Assembly (NCBI RefSeq): GCF_004792665.1
Contig: NZ_SRZX01000001.1
Span: forward strand, 434,001-498,000
Source of the DNA: Marinobacter orientalis
GTDB taxonomy: Bacteria; Pseudomonadota; Gammaproteobacteria; Pseudomonadales; Oleiphilaceae
DNA length: 64,000 nucleotides
Direction: 5' to 3'
A program made the translations under genes and the position numbers. Shown here piece after piece: positions 37,522 through 46,761 of the stretch. Numbering within the stretch: the stretch's first letter is position 1; each line of letters begins with the position of its first letter. Under the pieces are notes generated by a model that saw only the letters and a list, made by a program, of their open reading frames with translations, did no database searches and was not told the DNA's origin.

Positions 37522-38291
37522 TCCCGAACCACGATCCCCTGCGCCTTCATAAACGCCTTGGCCTCGGGAATCGTATGCTGCCCGAAATGAAAGATAGACG
37601 CCGCCAGCACCGCATCCGCACGCCCCTTGGTCACCCCATCCGCCAGATGCTGGAGCTCACCAACGCCGCCTGAAGCAATCACCGGCACCGCTACCGCCTC
37701 ACTGATAGCGCGGGTAAGCCCCAGATCAAAGCCCACCTTGGTGCCGTCCCGGTCCATGCTGGTAAGCAGCAGTTCACCGGCACCCATGGCGGTCATTTTG
37801 CGGGCCCATTCCACGGCATCAAGGCCTGTGGGCTTGCGGCCACCGTGGGTGAAAATTTCCCAGCGCGGCTCTTCACCCTCAACACTGACTCTCTTGGCAT
37901 CAATGGCTACCACGATGCACTGGCTGCCGAAACGGTCGGCGGCCTCGCGAACAAATTCCGGATTGAATACCGCAGCGGTGTTGATGGAGACCTTGTCGGC
38001 TCCGGCATTCAGGAGTTTGCGGATATCCTCCACTGTACGCACACCGCCGCCGACTGTGAGCGGAATGAACACTTCAGCGGCCATGCGCTCCACGGTTTCA
38101 TAGGTGGTATCGCGGCTTTCGTGGCTGGCAGTGATGTCGAGAAAGGTAATTTCGTCGGCGCCCTGCTCGTTGTATTTGCGAGCCACTTCCACCGGGTCGC
38201 CGGCATCGCGGATATCCACGAAGTTAACACCTTTTACGACGCGGCCTTTGTCGACGTCGAGGCAGGGAATGATGCGTTTCGCCAGAGCCAT
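37518..38291 (-). CDS. hisF: Imidazole glycerol phosphate synthase, cyclase subunit
   Basis: 257 residues, a (beta/alpha)8 barrel. The N-terminal [20 protein letters not shown] has the catalytic Asp11; [20 protein letters not shown] with the second aspartate and [11 protein letters not shown] bind phosphate. It uses ammonia from HisH to close the imidazole ring. It is the last gene of the minus-strand unit hisB-hisH-hisA-hisF, 8 bases after hisA. Confidence 0.97.
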   Translation of the reverse strand: MALAKRIIPCLDVDKGRVVKGVNFVDIRDAGDPVEVARKYNEQGADEITFLDITASHESRDTTYETVERMAAEVFIPLTVGGGVRTVEDIRKLLNAGADKVSINTAAVFNPEFVREAADRFGSQCIVVAIDAKRVSVEGEEPRWEIFTHGGRKPTGLDAVEWARKMTAMGAGELLLTSMDRDGTKVGFDLGLTRAISEAVAVPVIASGGVGELQHLADGVTKGRADAVLAASIFHFGQHTIPEAKAFMKAQGIVVRD

Positions 38292-38299
38292 AATTCGTT

Positions 38300-39037
38300 T
38301 TACCCCTTCAGGCTGTCACAAAAGGCCTGGGCTGCGGCCACATCAAGTGTGCCTTCATAGATAGCCCGTCCGGTAATGGCACCCAATATGCCCTTGTCGG
38401 CCACGGTAGCCAGGCGCCTGAGATCGTCCATGTTGGTCACGCCGCCGGAAGCGATGACGGGGATACCGCCTTCTTGCGCAAGGGCTGCGGTAGCTTCCAC
38501 GTTAACACCCTGCATCATGCCGTCCCGGCTGATATCGGTATAAACGATCGCGTCCACACCGTCGTTGGCAAAGCGTTTCGCCAGGTCGGTCGCCATGACT
38601 TCGGACACTTCCGCCCAGCCGTCAGTCGCAACGCGACCATCTTTGGCATCCAGGCCGACAATGATATGGCCCGGAAATCTCCTGCACATCCCGGTGACGA
38701 ATTCCGGTTCCTTGACAGCTTTGGTGCCGATAATCACCCACTGTACGCCGGCCTTCAGATAGGCCTCAATGGTTTCGGCAGAACGGATGCCACCACCGAT
38801 CTGGATCGGCAGGTCCGGGTATTTGCGGGCGATGGCCCGGACGATTTCACCGTTGACGGGCTCACCGGCAAAGGCGCCGTTCAGGTCCACCAGATGCAGG
38901 CGTCGGGCGCCCGCTTCCACCCAGCGGGTTGCCATGTCAACGGGGTCGTCACCGAAGACAGTGGAGTCGTCCATGCGGCCCTGGCGCAGTCTCACGCATT
39001 TGCCGTCTTTCAGATCTATGGCCGGGATGATCAGCAT
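38300..39037 (-). CDS. hisA: Phosphoribosyl-ProFAR isomerase
   Basis: 245 residues, (beta/alpha)8 barrel. It starts [20 protein letters not shown] with the catalytic aspartate of [42 protein letters not shown] and [11 protein letters not shown] are the remaining active-site strands. The start is at 39037; a long open frame upstream is not coding. It overlaps the 3' end of hisH by 7 bases. Confidence 0.97.
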   Translation of the reverse strand: MLIIPAIDLKDGKCVRLRQGRMDDSTVFGDDPVDMATRWVEAGARRLHLVDLNGAFAGEPVNGEIVRAIARKYPDLPIQIGGGIRSAETIEAYLKAGVQWVIIGTKAVKEPEFVTGMCRRFPGHIIVGLDAKDGRVATDGWAEVSEVMATDLAKRFANDGVDAIVYTDISRDGMMQGVNVEATAALAQEGGIPVIASGGVTNMDDLRRLATVADKGILGAITGRAIYEGTLDVAAAQAFCDSLKG

Positions 39038-39672
39038 TTTCCAGTCCAGTTTGTGAAGTTTTTCAGTAACTGCAGTCCTGCCCTTGCACTTTTCTCCGGG
39101 TGGAACTGCACTGCAAATATATTGTCTCTCGCCACTGCGGCGGCCAGGTCGACGCCGTAATGGGTACGGCCGGCGATGTCCGGGTTGCCTTCCGCTTCGG
39201 CGTAATAGCTGTGCACAAAATAGAAACGGTCGCCATCGGGAATGTCGTTCCAGAGCGGGTGGTCCATGGTCTGGTGGACTTCGTTCCAACCCATGTGGGG
39301 GACTTTCAGGCGTTCGCCGTTTTCGGTGAGGTTGTCGCCGAAAAAACGCACTTCAGACTGGAACAGGTCAATACAATCGACCCAGCCGTTTTCCTCACTG
39401 CGGGACATCAGCGCCTGCATGCCGACGCAAATGCCGAGCAGTGGCCGGTCGGCAGACACTTCCCGCACCAGGTGGTCAATACCCAGACGGCGAATCTCTG
39501 CCATGCAGTCACGAATAGCGCCAACACCCGGCAGAATTACCCGGTCCGCACCGCGGATCTGGTCGGCGTTGTCAGTGACCAGTACACGGGTATCGGGTGC
39601 TACGTGCTCAACTGCTTTGCTGACGGAATGCAGGTTACCCATGCCGTAGTCGATAATGGCAACGGTTTTCAT
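39031..39672 (-). CDS. hisH: Imidazole glycerol phosphate synthase, glutaminase subunit
   Basis: 213 residues, class I glutamine amidotransferase. The nucleophile cysteine is in [12 protein letters not shown] and the His/Glu pair in [13 protein letters not shown]; the N-terminus [16 protein letters not shown] and the oxyanion-hole strand [11 protein letters not shown] are standard. It supplies ammonia to HisF. The C-terminus overlaps hisA. Confidence 0.97.
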   Translation of the reverse strand: MKTVAIIDYGMGNLHSVSKAVEHVAPDTRVLVTDNADQIRGADRVILPGVGAIRDCMAEIRRLGIDHLVREVSADRPLLGICVGMQALMSRSEENGWVDCIDLFQSEVRFFGDNLTENGERLKVPHMGWNEVHQTMDHPLWNDIPDGDRFYFVHSYYAEAEGNPDIAGRTHYGVDLAAAVARDNIFAVQFHPEKSARAGLQLLKNFTNWTGKC

Positions 39673-39722
39673 GTGAAGTGAGACTTCCTGAATCGTGGTT
39701 TCTGTCTTGATTTCAGGGCCGC

Positions 39723-40316
39723 TTACAGCGACCCCTTGGTGGACGGAGTAATACCCGTCATGCGCTCGTCCATTTCGATGGCCATGCGCAGGGCGCGGCC
39801 GAAGGCCTTGAACACGGTTTCAATCTGGTGGTGGGTGTTCTTGCCTTTCAGATTGTCGATGTGCAGGGTGACCATGGAGTGGTTTACAAAGCCCTGGAAA
39901 AACTCGGCAAACAGGTCCACGTCAAAACCACCGACAGCGCCACGGGTGTAGGGCACATCCATCATCAGGCCGGGGCGGCCGGACAGGTCGATCACCACGC
40001 GGGAGAGGGCTTCGTCCAGCGGCACATACGCATGGCCATAGCGGCGGATGCCTTTCTTGTCACCAACTGCCTGCCTGAAGGCCTGGCCCAGGGTGATGCC
40101 AATGTCTTCCACGGTGTGGTGGTCGTCTATGTGCAGGTCACCCCTGGAGACGATGTTCAGGTCCACCAGCCCGTGACGGGCAATCTGGTCCATCATGTGC
40201 TCAAGGAAAGGCACGCCGGTGTCAAAACTGGACTGGCCGGTGCCATCAAGATCGATCTCAACGGTGATCTGTGTTTCCAGGGTATTTCTTTCTACCCGAG
40301 CCTTGCGTTCGGCCAT
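39723..40316 (-). CDS. hisB: Imidazoleglycerol-phosphate dehydratase (monofunctional)
   Basis: 197 residues. The repeated metal-binding motifs of IGPD are present: [16 protein letters not shown] with [13 protein letters not shown]-like [13 protein letters not shown], and [14 protein letters not shown] with [19 protein letters not shown]. It lacks the phosphatase domain of the E. coli fusion, as is normal in this group. ATG 40316 is chosen for its GGAG 5 bases upstream; the longer frame starts at 40343. First gene of the his unit. Confidence 0.96.
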   Translation of the reverse strand: MAERKARVERNTLETQITVEIDLDGTGQSSFDTGVPFLEHMMDQIARHGLVDLNIVSRGDLHIDDHHTVEDIGITLGQAFRQAVGDKKGIRRYGHAYVPLDEALSRVVIDLSGRPGLMMDVPYTRGAVGGFDVDLFAEFFQGFVNHSMVTLHIDNLKGKNTHHQIETVFKAFGRALRMAIEMDERMTGITPSTKGSL

Positions 40317-40429
40317 GGAGACTCCAAAGTCGTCAGTCGGCAAATGCCGGAAAATTGTCTGCGCGCATTATACCTTCTATCGCTTCCCGCGTCCTGTAAC
40401 GGCTTTTATGGCGATGATAGCCGCAGGCA

Positions 40430-40891
40430 TCAGACCGCCTTCTTCAGGTTTTTCATGTAGGTGTCCACCAGGCTGTTGAACTCGTGCTTGATAACCGGGC
40501 TGATCGCCAGCTTCAGCAGGCTGGGCAGCGGCACAGTCAGTTCGGCACTGGTCTGGAACTTCACCGAGGTGGTATTGTCATCTTTCGCCTTCAGGGTCCA
40601 GGAGCCCTTTACCACGCCATTGCCTTCCCCTTTTACCGGTTCCCAGGTGATTTTCCCGTTTTCCCGGTCGGCGTGATACTTACAGGCGTAAATGGACTGA
40701 ATTGCATGCTTGTCCACCCCTACCTTTTCCATTTCCCAGCGGTAGGTATTATCGCCCAGATCCACCAGCTTGCGCACCTTGGGGAAATGGCTGGCTGACG
40801 CCGGGACATCTGACAGGAGATCAAAAACCTTGTCGTATCCGGCCGGCAGATCCAGTTCACGGTTCAGCTCAATAGAGACAGTAATAGCCAC
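40430..40891 (-). CDS. SRPBCC family (polyketide cyclase/CoxG-like) protein
   Basis: 153 residues, one SRPBCC domain: DKVFDLLSDVPASASHFPKV near the start, a central antiparallel sheet (DNTYRWEMEKVGVDKHAIQS) and a C-terminal helix KHEFNSLVDTYMKNLKK. It resembles the small carbon-monoxide-dehydrogenase-subunit-G/lipid-binding type. No enzyme activity can be given. It lies 113 bases upstream of hisB on the same strand and is divergent from the AsmA gene. Confidence 0.75.
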   Translation of the reverse strand: MAITVSIELNRELDLPAGYDKVFDLLSDVPASASHFPKVRKLVDLGDNTYRWEMEKVGVDKHAIQSIYACKYHADRENGKITWEPVKGEGNGVVKGSWTLKAKDDNTTSVKFQTSAELTVPLPSLLKLAISPVIKHEFNSLVDTYMKNLKKAV

Positions 40892-41088
40892 TGCTTGCTC
40901 CTTATTATCATTGTAAGACGCCCACTACATTGCCGTATAAAAAATCGTACAGACATAAGATACCTATTTTGGCTGATCACTAACGCATTGTCATACATCC
41001 GGGCTTTTATTTTGTTACCCCTGGGTTATGCTTGGGCTGATAATCCGCCCAGAAACCGGACACGAATTAACGGAAGGACGCCAGAATC

Positions 41089-43275
41089 ATGAAAGCTGTA
41101 CGTTATGTGGCTCTCGCCATTGTCGGCCTGATCATCCTTGCTATTACAGCCGTAGCCATCGCGGTTGCCGTCATTGACCCCAACACCTACAAGCCGCAAA
41201 TAGAGCAAGTGGTTGAAGACTCCACCAACCTCGACCTGATCCTGGCTGGCGATATTGGCTGGTCTTTCTTTCCTCTGGGGCTGGAGCTCAATGACGTTGA
41301 AGCAACCCTGGAAGAGGAGCGCCTTGTCCGCCTTGACAGGCTGGTGGCTCGAGTCAGCTTCTGGTCACTGGTGACCATGTCGCCCCGGGTAGACACATTT
41401 GCGCTGAGCGGCCTGGACGCCAACCTTTCTGTTAACGAGGAAGGTACCGGTAACTGGACACGCATAATGCCGGAAAGCGAAGCGCAGCCGGAGCAGGAAC
41501 AGCCCGTAGAGGAGGAAACTGCTGAAGAAAGTACTGGTGACAGCGCGCCGCTTGACTTCAATGTGGAAAGCGTGGAAATCAGCAATGCCAGCATCCACTA
41601 CCAAGACAAGGGCACCGGTCAGGCCTTCACTCTGGAAGACTTCACCCTTTCCGCCAGCGAAATTGCCCCGGGTTCCAGCTTCCCGTTGAGCACGGCGTTC
41701 CGGTTTGTCACCAATCAGCCCCGGTTTGAAGTTGATGGCGATATCAGCGCCCGCGTCGCGGCCAACGAAGCGCTTAACCAGTTTGGCGTATCCGACCTTG
41801 AGGCAGTCTTTGACATGAGCGGCGACCCATTCGGTGGAGAGTCCGTCCGCGCCGAGCTGGCCGGCTCACTGGAAGCCAATCTGGAGAACGAAACCGCAAC
41901 CCTCAGCGGCTTTACCGCCAGCCTGGCCGATCTTACGCTGAATACCGATCTGTCGGTTAACGGCTTCGGTGACCAGCCCCAACTTGAGGGCAGCCTCAGT
42001 ATCGACGAATTCTCACTGAAAGCCCTGCTTGCGGCCCTGGGCCAGCCGGCCATTGAAACTGAAGACCCGAACGTAATGAAGGCTGTTGCCTTCTCCACCA
42101 ATATCGGCGGCCCTGCCGGCACCGTGGAACTCAGCGACCTGTCCATCACCCTGGACGACACTACATTCGAGGGGAGCGCCAGCTATGCCCTCGCCAACAG
42201 TGCTATCGGCCTTAACCTGCAGGGCGATGCCATCAATGCCGACCGCTACCTTCCGCCCGCCAGCGATGAAGATGCAGAAGCTGCGGCCGAAGAATCGCCA
42301 CAGGGAGACGGTTCGGCGCAAGAAGGCGAACTGCTGCCACTGGAAACTGTTCGGTCGCTGGTACTGGATGTCAAGCTCGGTTTGGGAGAGCTGATTGTCA
42401 GCAACCTCACCATCAGCGAGATCAAATCGGCCATCACCGCAAACAACGGCGTGCTCAAGGTGGAAGACTTCAGCGGCAAGCTCTATGACGGCTCGTTTGG
42501 CGCCAATGTCACCCTGGATGCCCGCTCTGACAATCCGCAATGGACAATCACCAAGGACATTAACAATGTCCAGACCCTGCCCTTGCTGACCGACCTTGCG
42601 GAACTGGACATGCTATCCGGCGGCGCCAACATTGATGTGAATGTTAAAACCAGCGGCAACCGCATCCCGGCACTGCGCAACAACGCCAACGGGGAGATCA
42701 ACTTCAGTCTGGCCGAGGGTGAGTTCACCCGGATGAACCTCACACGCATGGCCTGCCAGGGCATTGCCATGGTCAACCAGGAAAGCCTCACCACCTCGGA
42801 CTGGGGCACCAGCACCCCGTTCAACGACATGAAGGGCACCCTCAGGATCGACGGCAATACCCTGAACAACACCGATCTGGTGGCTGCCCTCGCGGGCATG
42901 AGGCTGGAAGGTGACGGTACTGTGGACCTGGCCACTTCCAACCTTGATTATGAAATTGGTTTGCGCATCGTGGGCGAGATCCACCGGGATGAAGCCTGCC
43001 GGGTAACCGAAGTGGTGGAAGATGTAGTCATTCCTGTTGAGTGCCGTGGCGACTTTGCCGAAGACCCGGCCGGTCTGTGCTCCTTCGACGGCTCCCGCTT
43101 CCGGGACGCATTGAAAACCATCGCCGCCAACGCCGCAAAAGCCAAAGCCCGGGAAGAAGTGGATGAGGCGAAATCCAAAGCGGAAGATAAGGTTTCCGAA
43201 AAGCTGCAGGAAAAGCTGGGCGAGCAAGGCGGTGAGAAGGTAAAAGACGCCCTCAAGGGTCTGTTTGGCCAATGA
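41089..43275 (+). CDS. asmA: AsmA family outer-membrane assembly/lipid-transport protein
   Basis: 728 residues. One N-terminal membrane segment (VALAIVGLIILAITAVAIAV) anchors a long beta-rich periplasmic body. The AsmA domain begins IGWSFFPLGLELNDVEATLE; the C-terminal AsmA_2 part is SEIKSAITANNGVLKVEDFS and FTRMNLTRMACQGIAMVNQE. A Pro/Glu-rich stretch (about 127-145) interrupts the sheet, and the end is a charged helix (KAREEVDEAKSKAEDKVSEK). AsmA-like proteins may move phospholipids between membranes. The stop overlaps the mutY ATG (ATGA). Confidence 0.9.
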   Translation: MKAVRYVALAIVGLIILAITAVAIAVAVIDPNTYKPQIEQVVEDSTNLDLILAGDIGWSFFPLGLELNDVEATLEEERLVRLDRLVARVSFWSLVTMSPRVDTFALSGLDANLSVNEEGTGNWTRIMPESEAQPEQEQPVEEETAEESTGDSAPLDFNVESVEISNASIHYQDKGTGQAFTLEDFTLSASEIAPGSSFPLSTAFRFVTNQPRFEVDGDISARVAANEALNQFGVSDLEAVFDMSGDPFGGESVRAELAGSLEANLENETATLSGFTASLADLTLNTDLSVNGFGDQPQLEGSLSIDEFSLKALLAALGQPAIETEDPNVMKAVAFSTNIGGPAGTVELSDLSITLDDTTFEGSASYALANSAIGLNLQGDAINADRYLPPASDEDAEAAAEESPQGDGSAQEGELLPLETVRSLVLDVKLGLGELIVSNLTISEIKSAITANNGVLKVEDFSGKLYDGSFGANVTLDARSDNPQWTITKDINNVQTLPLLTDLAELDMLSGGANIDVNVKTSGNRIPALRNNANGEINFSLAEGEFTRMNLTRMACQGIAMVNQESLTTSDWGTSTPFNDMKGTLRIDGNTLNNTDLVAALAGMRLEGDGTVDLATSNLDYEIGLRIVGEIHRDEACRVTEVVEDVVIPVECRGDFAEDPAGLCSFDGSRFRDALKTIAANAAKAKAREEVDEAKSKAEDKVSEKLQEKLGEQGGEKVKDALKGLFGQ

Positions 43276-44336
43276 GCGACAGCTTCGCCCGCCGGCTTCT
43301 TGCCTGGTACGACGAAAACGGCAGGCACAACCTGCCCTGGCATCATGACCGGAACCCATACCGGGTGTGGGTTTCGGAAATCATGCTGCAGCAGACCCAG
43401 GTCACCACTGTCATACCCTACTTCGAAGCCTTCATGGAGCGATTTCCGGATGTGGCAGCACTGGCGAATGCAGCGGTGGATGATGTGCTCAGCCACTGGT
43501 CCGGCCTTGGTTACTACGCACGGGCCCGCAATCTGCAGAAAGCTGCCCGGCAGGTAGTCGAACAACACGGCAGCGAGTTCCCGAAGGATCAGGAACAGCT
43601 CCAGGCCCTGCCCGGCATTGGACGCTCAACGGCAGCAGCCATTCTGGCCCAGGCCCATCAGCGCCGGGCCGCCATACTCGACGGCAACGTCAAACGGGTG
43701 CTGGCCCGCTACCACGCCATTGCCGGCTGGCCGGGCAAAACCAGCGTACTTGAACAGCTCTGGCAGCGCGCCGAAGAACACACTCCTGACAAGCGCATCC
43801 GTGACTACACCCAGGCCATCATGGATCTGGGCGCCACCCTGTGCACCCGCAGCCGCCCGGGCTGCGAACGCTGCCCGCTGCAAAGCGCGTGCAAGGCTTA
43901 CGCCAGAGGTGAAACCGGCCTCTACCCCGGTTCAAAACCCAAAAAGACCAAACCCGAGAAAACCACCTGGATGGTGATACTGGAAGACCACGAAGGGCGC
44001 ATCCTGCTGGAACGCAGACCACCCAGCGGCATCTGGGGCGGGCTCTGGAGCCTGCCAGAGCTGGACCCGGCGTATGGCCCGGAAGAACTGCCGCATGCCT
44101 GCGAACAGGCCTTCGGCTTCAACTGCGGCGAACCGGAACTGACCAGCGGTTTCCGCCACACGTTCAGCCACTACCACCTGCACATCCAGCCAGCACGGCT
44201 GACAGTCCACGCCACCGCGAGAATCAGCGACACCGAAAACCATCAGTGGATTCACCGGGACAAAGCCCTCACCCTGGGCCTGCCGGCACCCATCCGCATC
44301 CTGCTGACCTCGCCGGAACAGGCTGTTCTGCTCTGA
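43272..44336 (+). CDS. mutY: A/G-specific adenine glycosylase
   Basis: 354 residues. The glutamate of VSEIMLQQTQV and the helix-hairpin-helix LPGIGRSTAAAI with its catalytic aspartate in AILDGNVKRVLARY form the glycosylase; four cysteines (CTRSRPGCERCPLQSAC) hold the [4Fe-4S] cluster. A C-terminal Nudix-like domain reads 8-oxoguanine. MutY removes adenine paired with 8-oxoguanine. ATGA overlap with asmA and yggX next, an order shared with pseudomonads. Confidence 0.96.
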   Translation: MSDSFARRLLAWYDENGRHNLPWHHDRNPYRVWVSEIMLQQTQVTTVIPYFEAFMERFPDVAALANAAVDDVLSHWSGLGYYARARNLQKAARQVVEQHGSEFPKDQEQLQALPGIGRSTAAAILAQAHQRRAAILDGNVKRVLARYHAIAGWPGKTSVLEQLWQRAEEHTPDKRIRDYTQAIMDLGATLCTRSRPGCERCPLQSACKAYARGETGLYPGSKPKKTKPEKTTWMVILEDHEGRILLERRPPSGIWGGLWSLPELDPAYGPEELPHACEQAFGFNCGEPELTSGFRHTFSHYHLHIQPARLTVHATARISDTENHQWIHRDKALTLGLPAPIRILLTSPEQAVLL

Positions 44337-44429
44337 GCCGGTCAGCCTTAACACCCGTCAACGCCACCACGCCGTGATCTGTTATCATCCGTGCAGATTC
44401 AGCAACACCACCTCCAAACAGGAGCAGAC

Positions 44430-44699
44430 ATGAGCCGCACCGTATTCTGTCGCAAATACCAGCAGGAACTCGAAGGCCTGGACTTCCCGCCCATGCCCGG
44501 CAAGAAAGGCGAAGACATCTACGAAAACATCAGCAAGAAAGCCTGGGAAGAATGGCAGGCCCAGCAGACCATGCTGATCAACGAAAAACACCTGAGCCTG
44601 ATGGACCCCAACACCCGTAAGTACCTGCAGGCGCAGATGGAACACTTCTTTAACAACGAGCCATTCGACAAGGCCGAGGGGTATGTGCCGCCGGAGTAA
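44430..44699 (+). CDS. yggX: Oxidative damage protection protein YggX (probable Fe(2+)-trafficking)
   Basis: 89 residues, standard size. It starts [20 protein letters not shown] with the conserved cysteine Cys7, then [20 protein letters not shown] and [14 protein letters not shown]. YggX protects Fe-S proteins from superoxide. ATG 44430 has AGGAG 6 bases upstream; an upstream ATG is unlikely. It follows mutY. Confidence 0.95.
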   Translation: MSRTVFCRKYQQELEGLDFPPMPGKKGEDIYENISKKAWEEWQAQQTMLINEKHLSLMDPNTRKYLQAQMEHFFNNEPFDKAEGYVPPE

Positions 44700-44788
44700 C
44701 AGGCTTATAAATTTTTCCGGTACCGGCCTTGACTCGACCTGCCTAAACCGGTTTAATAGCGCCCCGTTGCACAGCAGTACCGCAGCGC

Positions 44789-44864
44789 GCCCGGATAGCT
44801 CAGTTGGTAGAGCAGGGGATTGAAAATCCCCGTGTCGGTGGTTCGATTCCGCCTCCGGGCACCA
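44789..44864 (+). tRNA. tRNA-Phe (GAA), target of island integration
   Basis: 76 bases fold into a normal cloverleaf: acceptor GCCCGGA / TCCGGGC, D-arm GCTCAGTTGGTAGAGC, anticodon stem GGGGA / TCCCC with GAA anticodon in TTGAAAA, T-arm with GTTCGATTCC. CCA is encoded at 44862-44864. Its last 16 bases are repeated at 58222-58237, which marks the end of a genomic island. Confidence 0.98.
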
Positions 44865-44873
44865 ACTATTTCA

Positions 44874-44919
44874 AGCCGAATCAAGAACTTACCAAGAGTA
44901 AGAGTTGATTCGGCTTTTT
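44874..44919 (+). terminator. Terminator just inside the island, after tRNA-Phe
   Basis: Eleven-bp perfect stem AGCCGAATCAA / TTGATTCGGCT with a 20-base loop and five T residues, 9 bases past the tRNA. It would end the tRNA transcript before the integrase. Confidence 0.85.
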
Positions 44920-45029
44920 AGTTTCTGGCGACGCCAATACGCTCTAATACGTTGGTTTACGCTGGATTACGTTGGCGCCCTTCCCCTCCATTCCCCCTTC
45001 TAAATACCTTCAAACTACTGGAGGTATTA

Positions 45030-46253
45030 GTGACTACTGCAACAAAGAAACGTACAAGCGCATTCAGCGAGAAAGCAAAGAAAGAACTGGCACCGGGTCA
45101 GGAGATCAGCGAGAACGGACTTATTTATCGCAAGAGGAAGGACGGCTACGGCACCTGGAAGTATGATTTCACCCAGTCAGGTGAGAGACATAAAATGGTA
45201 ATCGGCTCTGACCGGGATGGAATCACCCTTAGTCAGGCTCGGGAAATCATCTCCGAAGTCAGAGCGAGGGCAATCACAGACCGTGTCAGCGGGATTACTG
45301 GACGATCGACGCAGTCCAACCGCCCGTTCAAAGATGTCGCCCATGAGTTTCTGCGGTGGGGAGAAACCCACTATCAGGACCATCGTCATAATGTCAGCCG
45401 AATGAAGAAACATCTGCTGCCGCTCTTCGGAGATACTCAGTTGGGGGATATCACCACAGCGATGATTGAGACCATGAGGAGCGACCTCAAAAGAGACGGT
45501 ATGAACCCTCAAACGGTTCAGAGGATAGTGAGCCTGCTTTCTGGCACGTTCGACTTTGCGCAGAAGTCTGACTCGAACCTGGACAACCCGACAACCAGGC
45601 TCAGCCGCGTAAAGCATCAGAAGCAAGAGATCATTCCATTCACGAGGCAAGAAACCGAGGCTCTTCTGAACGTTGGTGCCCGGCAGTACACCACCGTTAC
45701 CAGGGGACCAAACAAAGGTCAGAAAACCGAAATCAAAGCCAAGACAATAGAATCAAGGGTTATCATTGGTTTGGCACTTTTCGCAGGTCTTAGGGCATCC
45801 GAGGTGCTCGGGCTGACGTGGGAGAACGTTGACTTGGAGAAAGGAAGGCTCCACATCAAACAAGTCGCGAAAGAAGGCATCATTCGGAAATCCACCAAAA
45901 GCTACAAACCGCGAGTACTGTCAATTACGAACTCGCTGAAACCGCTTCTCGAGGACCTCAGACAGCTGCACGCTAAGGCTGGCAGGGAGAAAGGTTTATT
46001 ACTGTCTACCGACGGAATAAAGCCCTACAACCAGATACAGGTGATGTTCGGACGCATGCGTAAGCAGGCAGGAATTGAAGCGGGCAGAGGCTACCATGTT
46101 CTTCGTCATACCTTTGCTACACGCGCTTCAGAAAAGAACATCGACCTCAAAACAATTCAGAAATGGCTGGGGCACGCGAGTATCACAACAACTATGGAAT
46201 ACGTTCATTCGACAGAAGAGCATCTTGAAACCGCAGCGCAAAAGTTGGACTGA
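45030..46253 (+). CDS. Tyrosine site-specific integrase
   Basis: 407 residues. An N-terminal arm-binding part (DGYGTWKYDFTQSGERHKMV) is followed by the core-binding helix bundle and the catalytic domain with a full set of residues: Arg in LFAGLRASEVLGL, Lys in the beta-turn, HVLRHTFATRA (His, Arg), WLGHASITTTMEYVH (His and the nucleophile Tyr). The start is GTG 45030 with GGAGG 5 bases upstream; the longer frame to 44952 lacks a signal. It sits directly by the tRNA, so it is probably the enzyme that inserts and excises the island. Confidence 0.93.
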   Translation: MTTATKKRTSAFSEKAKKELAPGQEISENGLIYRKRKDGYGTWKYDFTQSGERHKMVIGSDRDGITLSQAREIISEVRARAITDRVSGITGRSTQSNRPFKDVAHEFLRWGETHYQDHRHNVSRMKKHLLPLFGDTQLGDITTAMIETMRSDLKRDGMNPQTVQRIVSLLSGTFDFAQKSDSNLDNPTTRLSRVKHQKQEIIPFTRQETEALLNVGARQYTTVTRGPNKGQKTEIKAKTIESRVIIGLALFAGLRASEVLGLTWENVDLEKGRLHIKQVAKEGIIRKSTKSYKPRVLSITNSLKPLLEDLRQLHAKAGREKGLLLSTDGIKPYNQIQVMFGRMRKQAGIEAGRGYHVLRHTFATRASEKNIDLKTIQKWLGHASITTTMEYVHSTEEHLETAAQKLD

Positions 46254-46369
46254 CCAAGCCTCGTGAGTCTTGACGGGGAAGAGTGGCTGACGAGACGCTC
46301 TTCCTTATTTGAGACTTCAAACAGCCTCATTGCACCACCTTTAATTAATTCTCTCACCGCCAGCTCGCA

Positions 46370-46690
46370 GCTTCACTCGGAGGAAATTGAGGCAAATCCG
46401 TAAACCGTACCTGCAAACAGTCCGTACATTGACTCCGCTGTATCTGAATCGTCACCAAGATTCATGACTTTTAGTAAGCGAGACCGGAAATCATCGGTGC
46501 TACTCAGTGCCCACTGCACCACCGCCAGTATGTCAACCACCTAACCACAGCCTTGAACCTCAGGCACTCACGGTCACTATTTGCTCGAAAGTTCCAGGTA
46601 TCGAGAACTCCAGCGTGGTGCCCAATGCATCAACGACCACCAAGCCAATAAAGACGCCTTTATATCGATGTCGGAGAGAAATATCTATCC
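46370..46690 (-). pseudogene. Decayed second copy of the ADP-ribosylglycohydrolase gene
   Basis: On the minus strand two blocks align with the gene at 51427-52359. The first (46690 downwards) encodes YKGVFIGLVVVDALGTTLEF and SIPGTFE; the second (about 46535-46381) encodes VVQWALSSTDDFRSRLLKVM and NLGDDSDTAESMYGLFAGTV. DNA identity is also plain: GTTCCAGGTATCGAGAACTC is shared. The middle, with the DDTSMAL metal motif, has been deleted and the frames are not continuous, so no protein is expected. Confidence 0.85.
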
Positions 46691-46761
46691 ACTTGGTACT
46701 TGGACCCCGAGAAATTTGGCATTACCGTTCCGCCTCTCAATTAAGATTCTCATCAGGCTAC

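Noticed and set aside
38300-39289. Longer hisA frame starting at 39289
   Set aside because: The extra 84 residues are Arg/Pro-rich, antisense-like and overlap hisH; the HisA fold starts at MLIIPAIDL.
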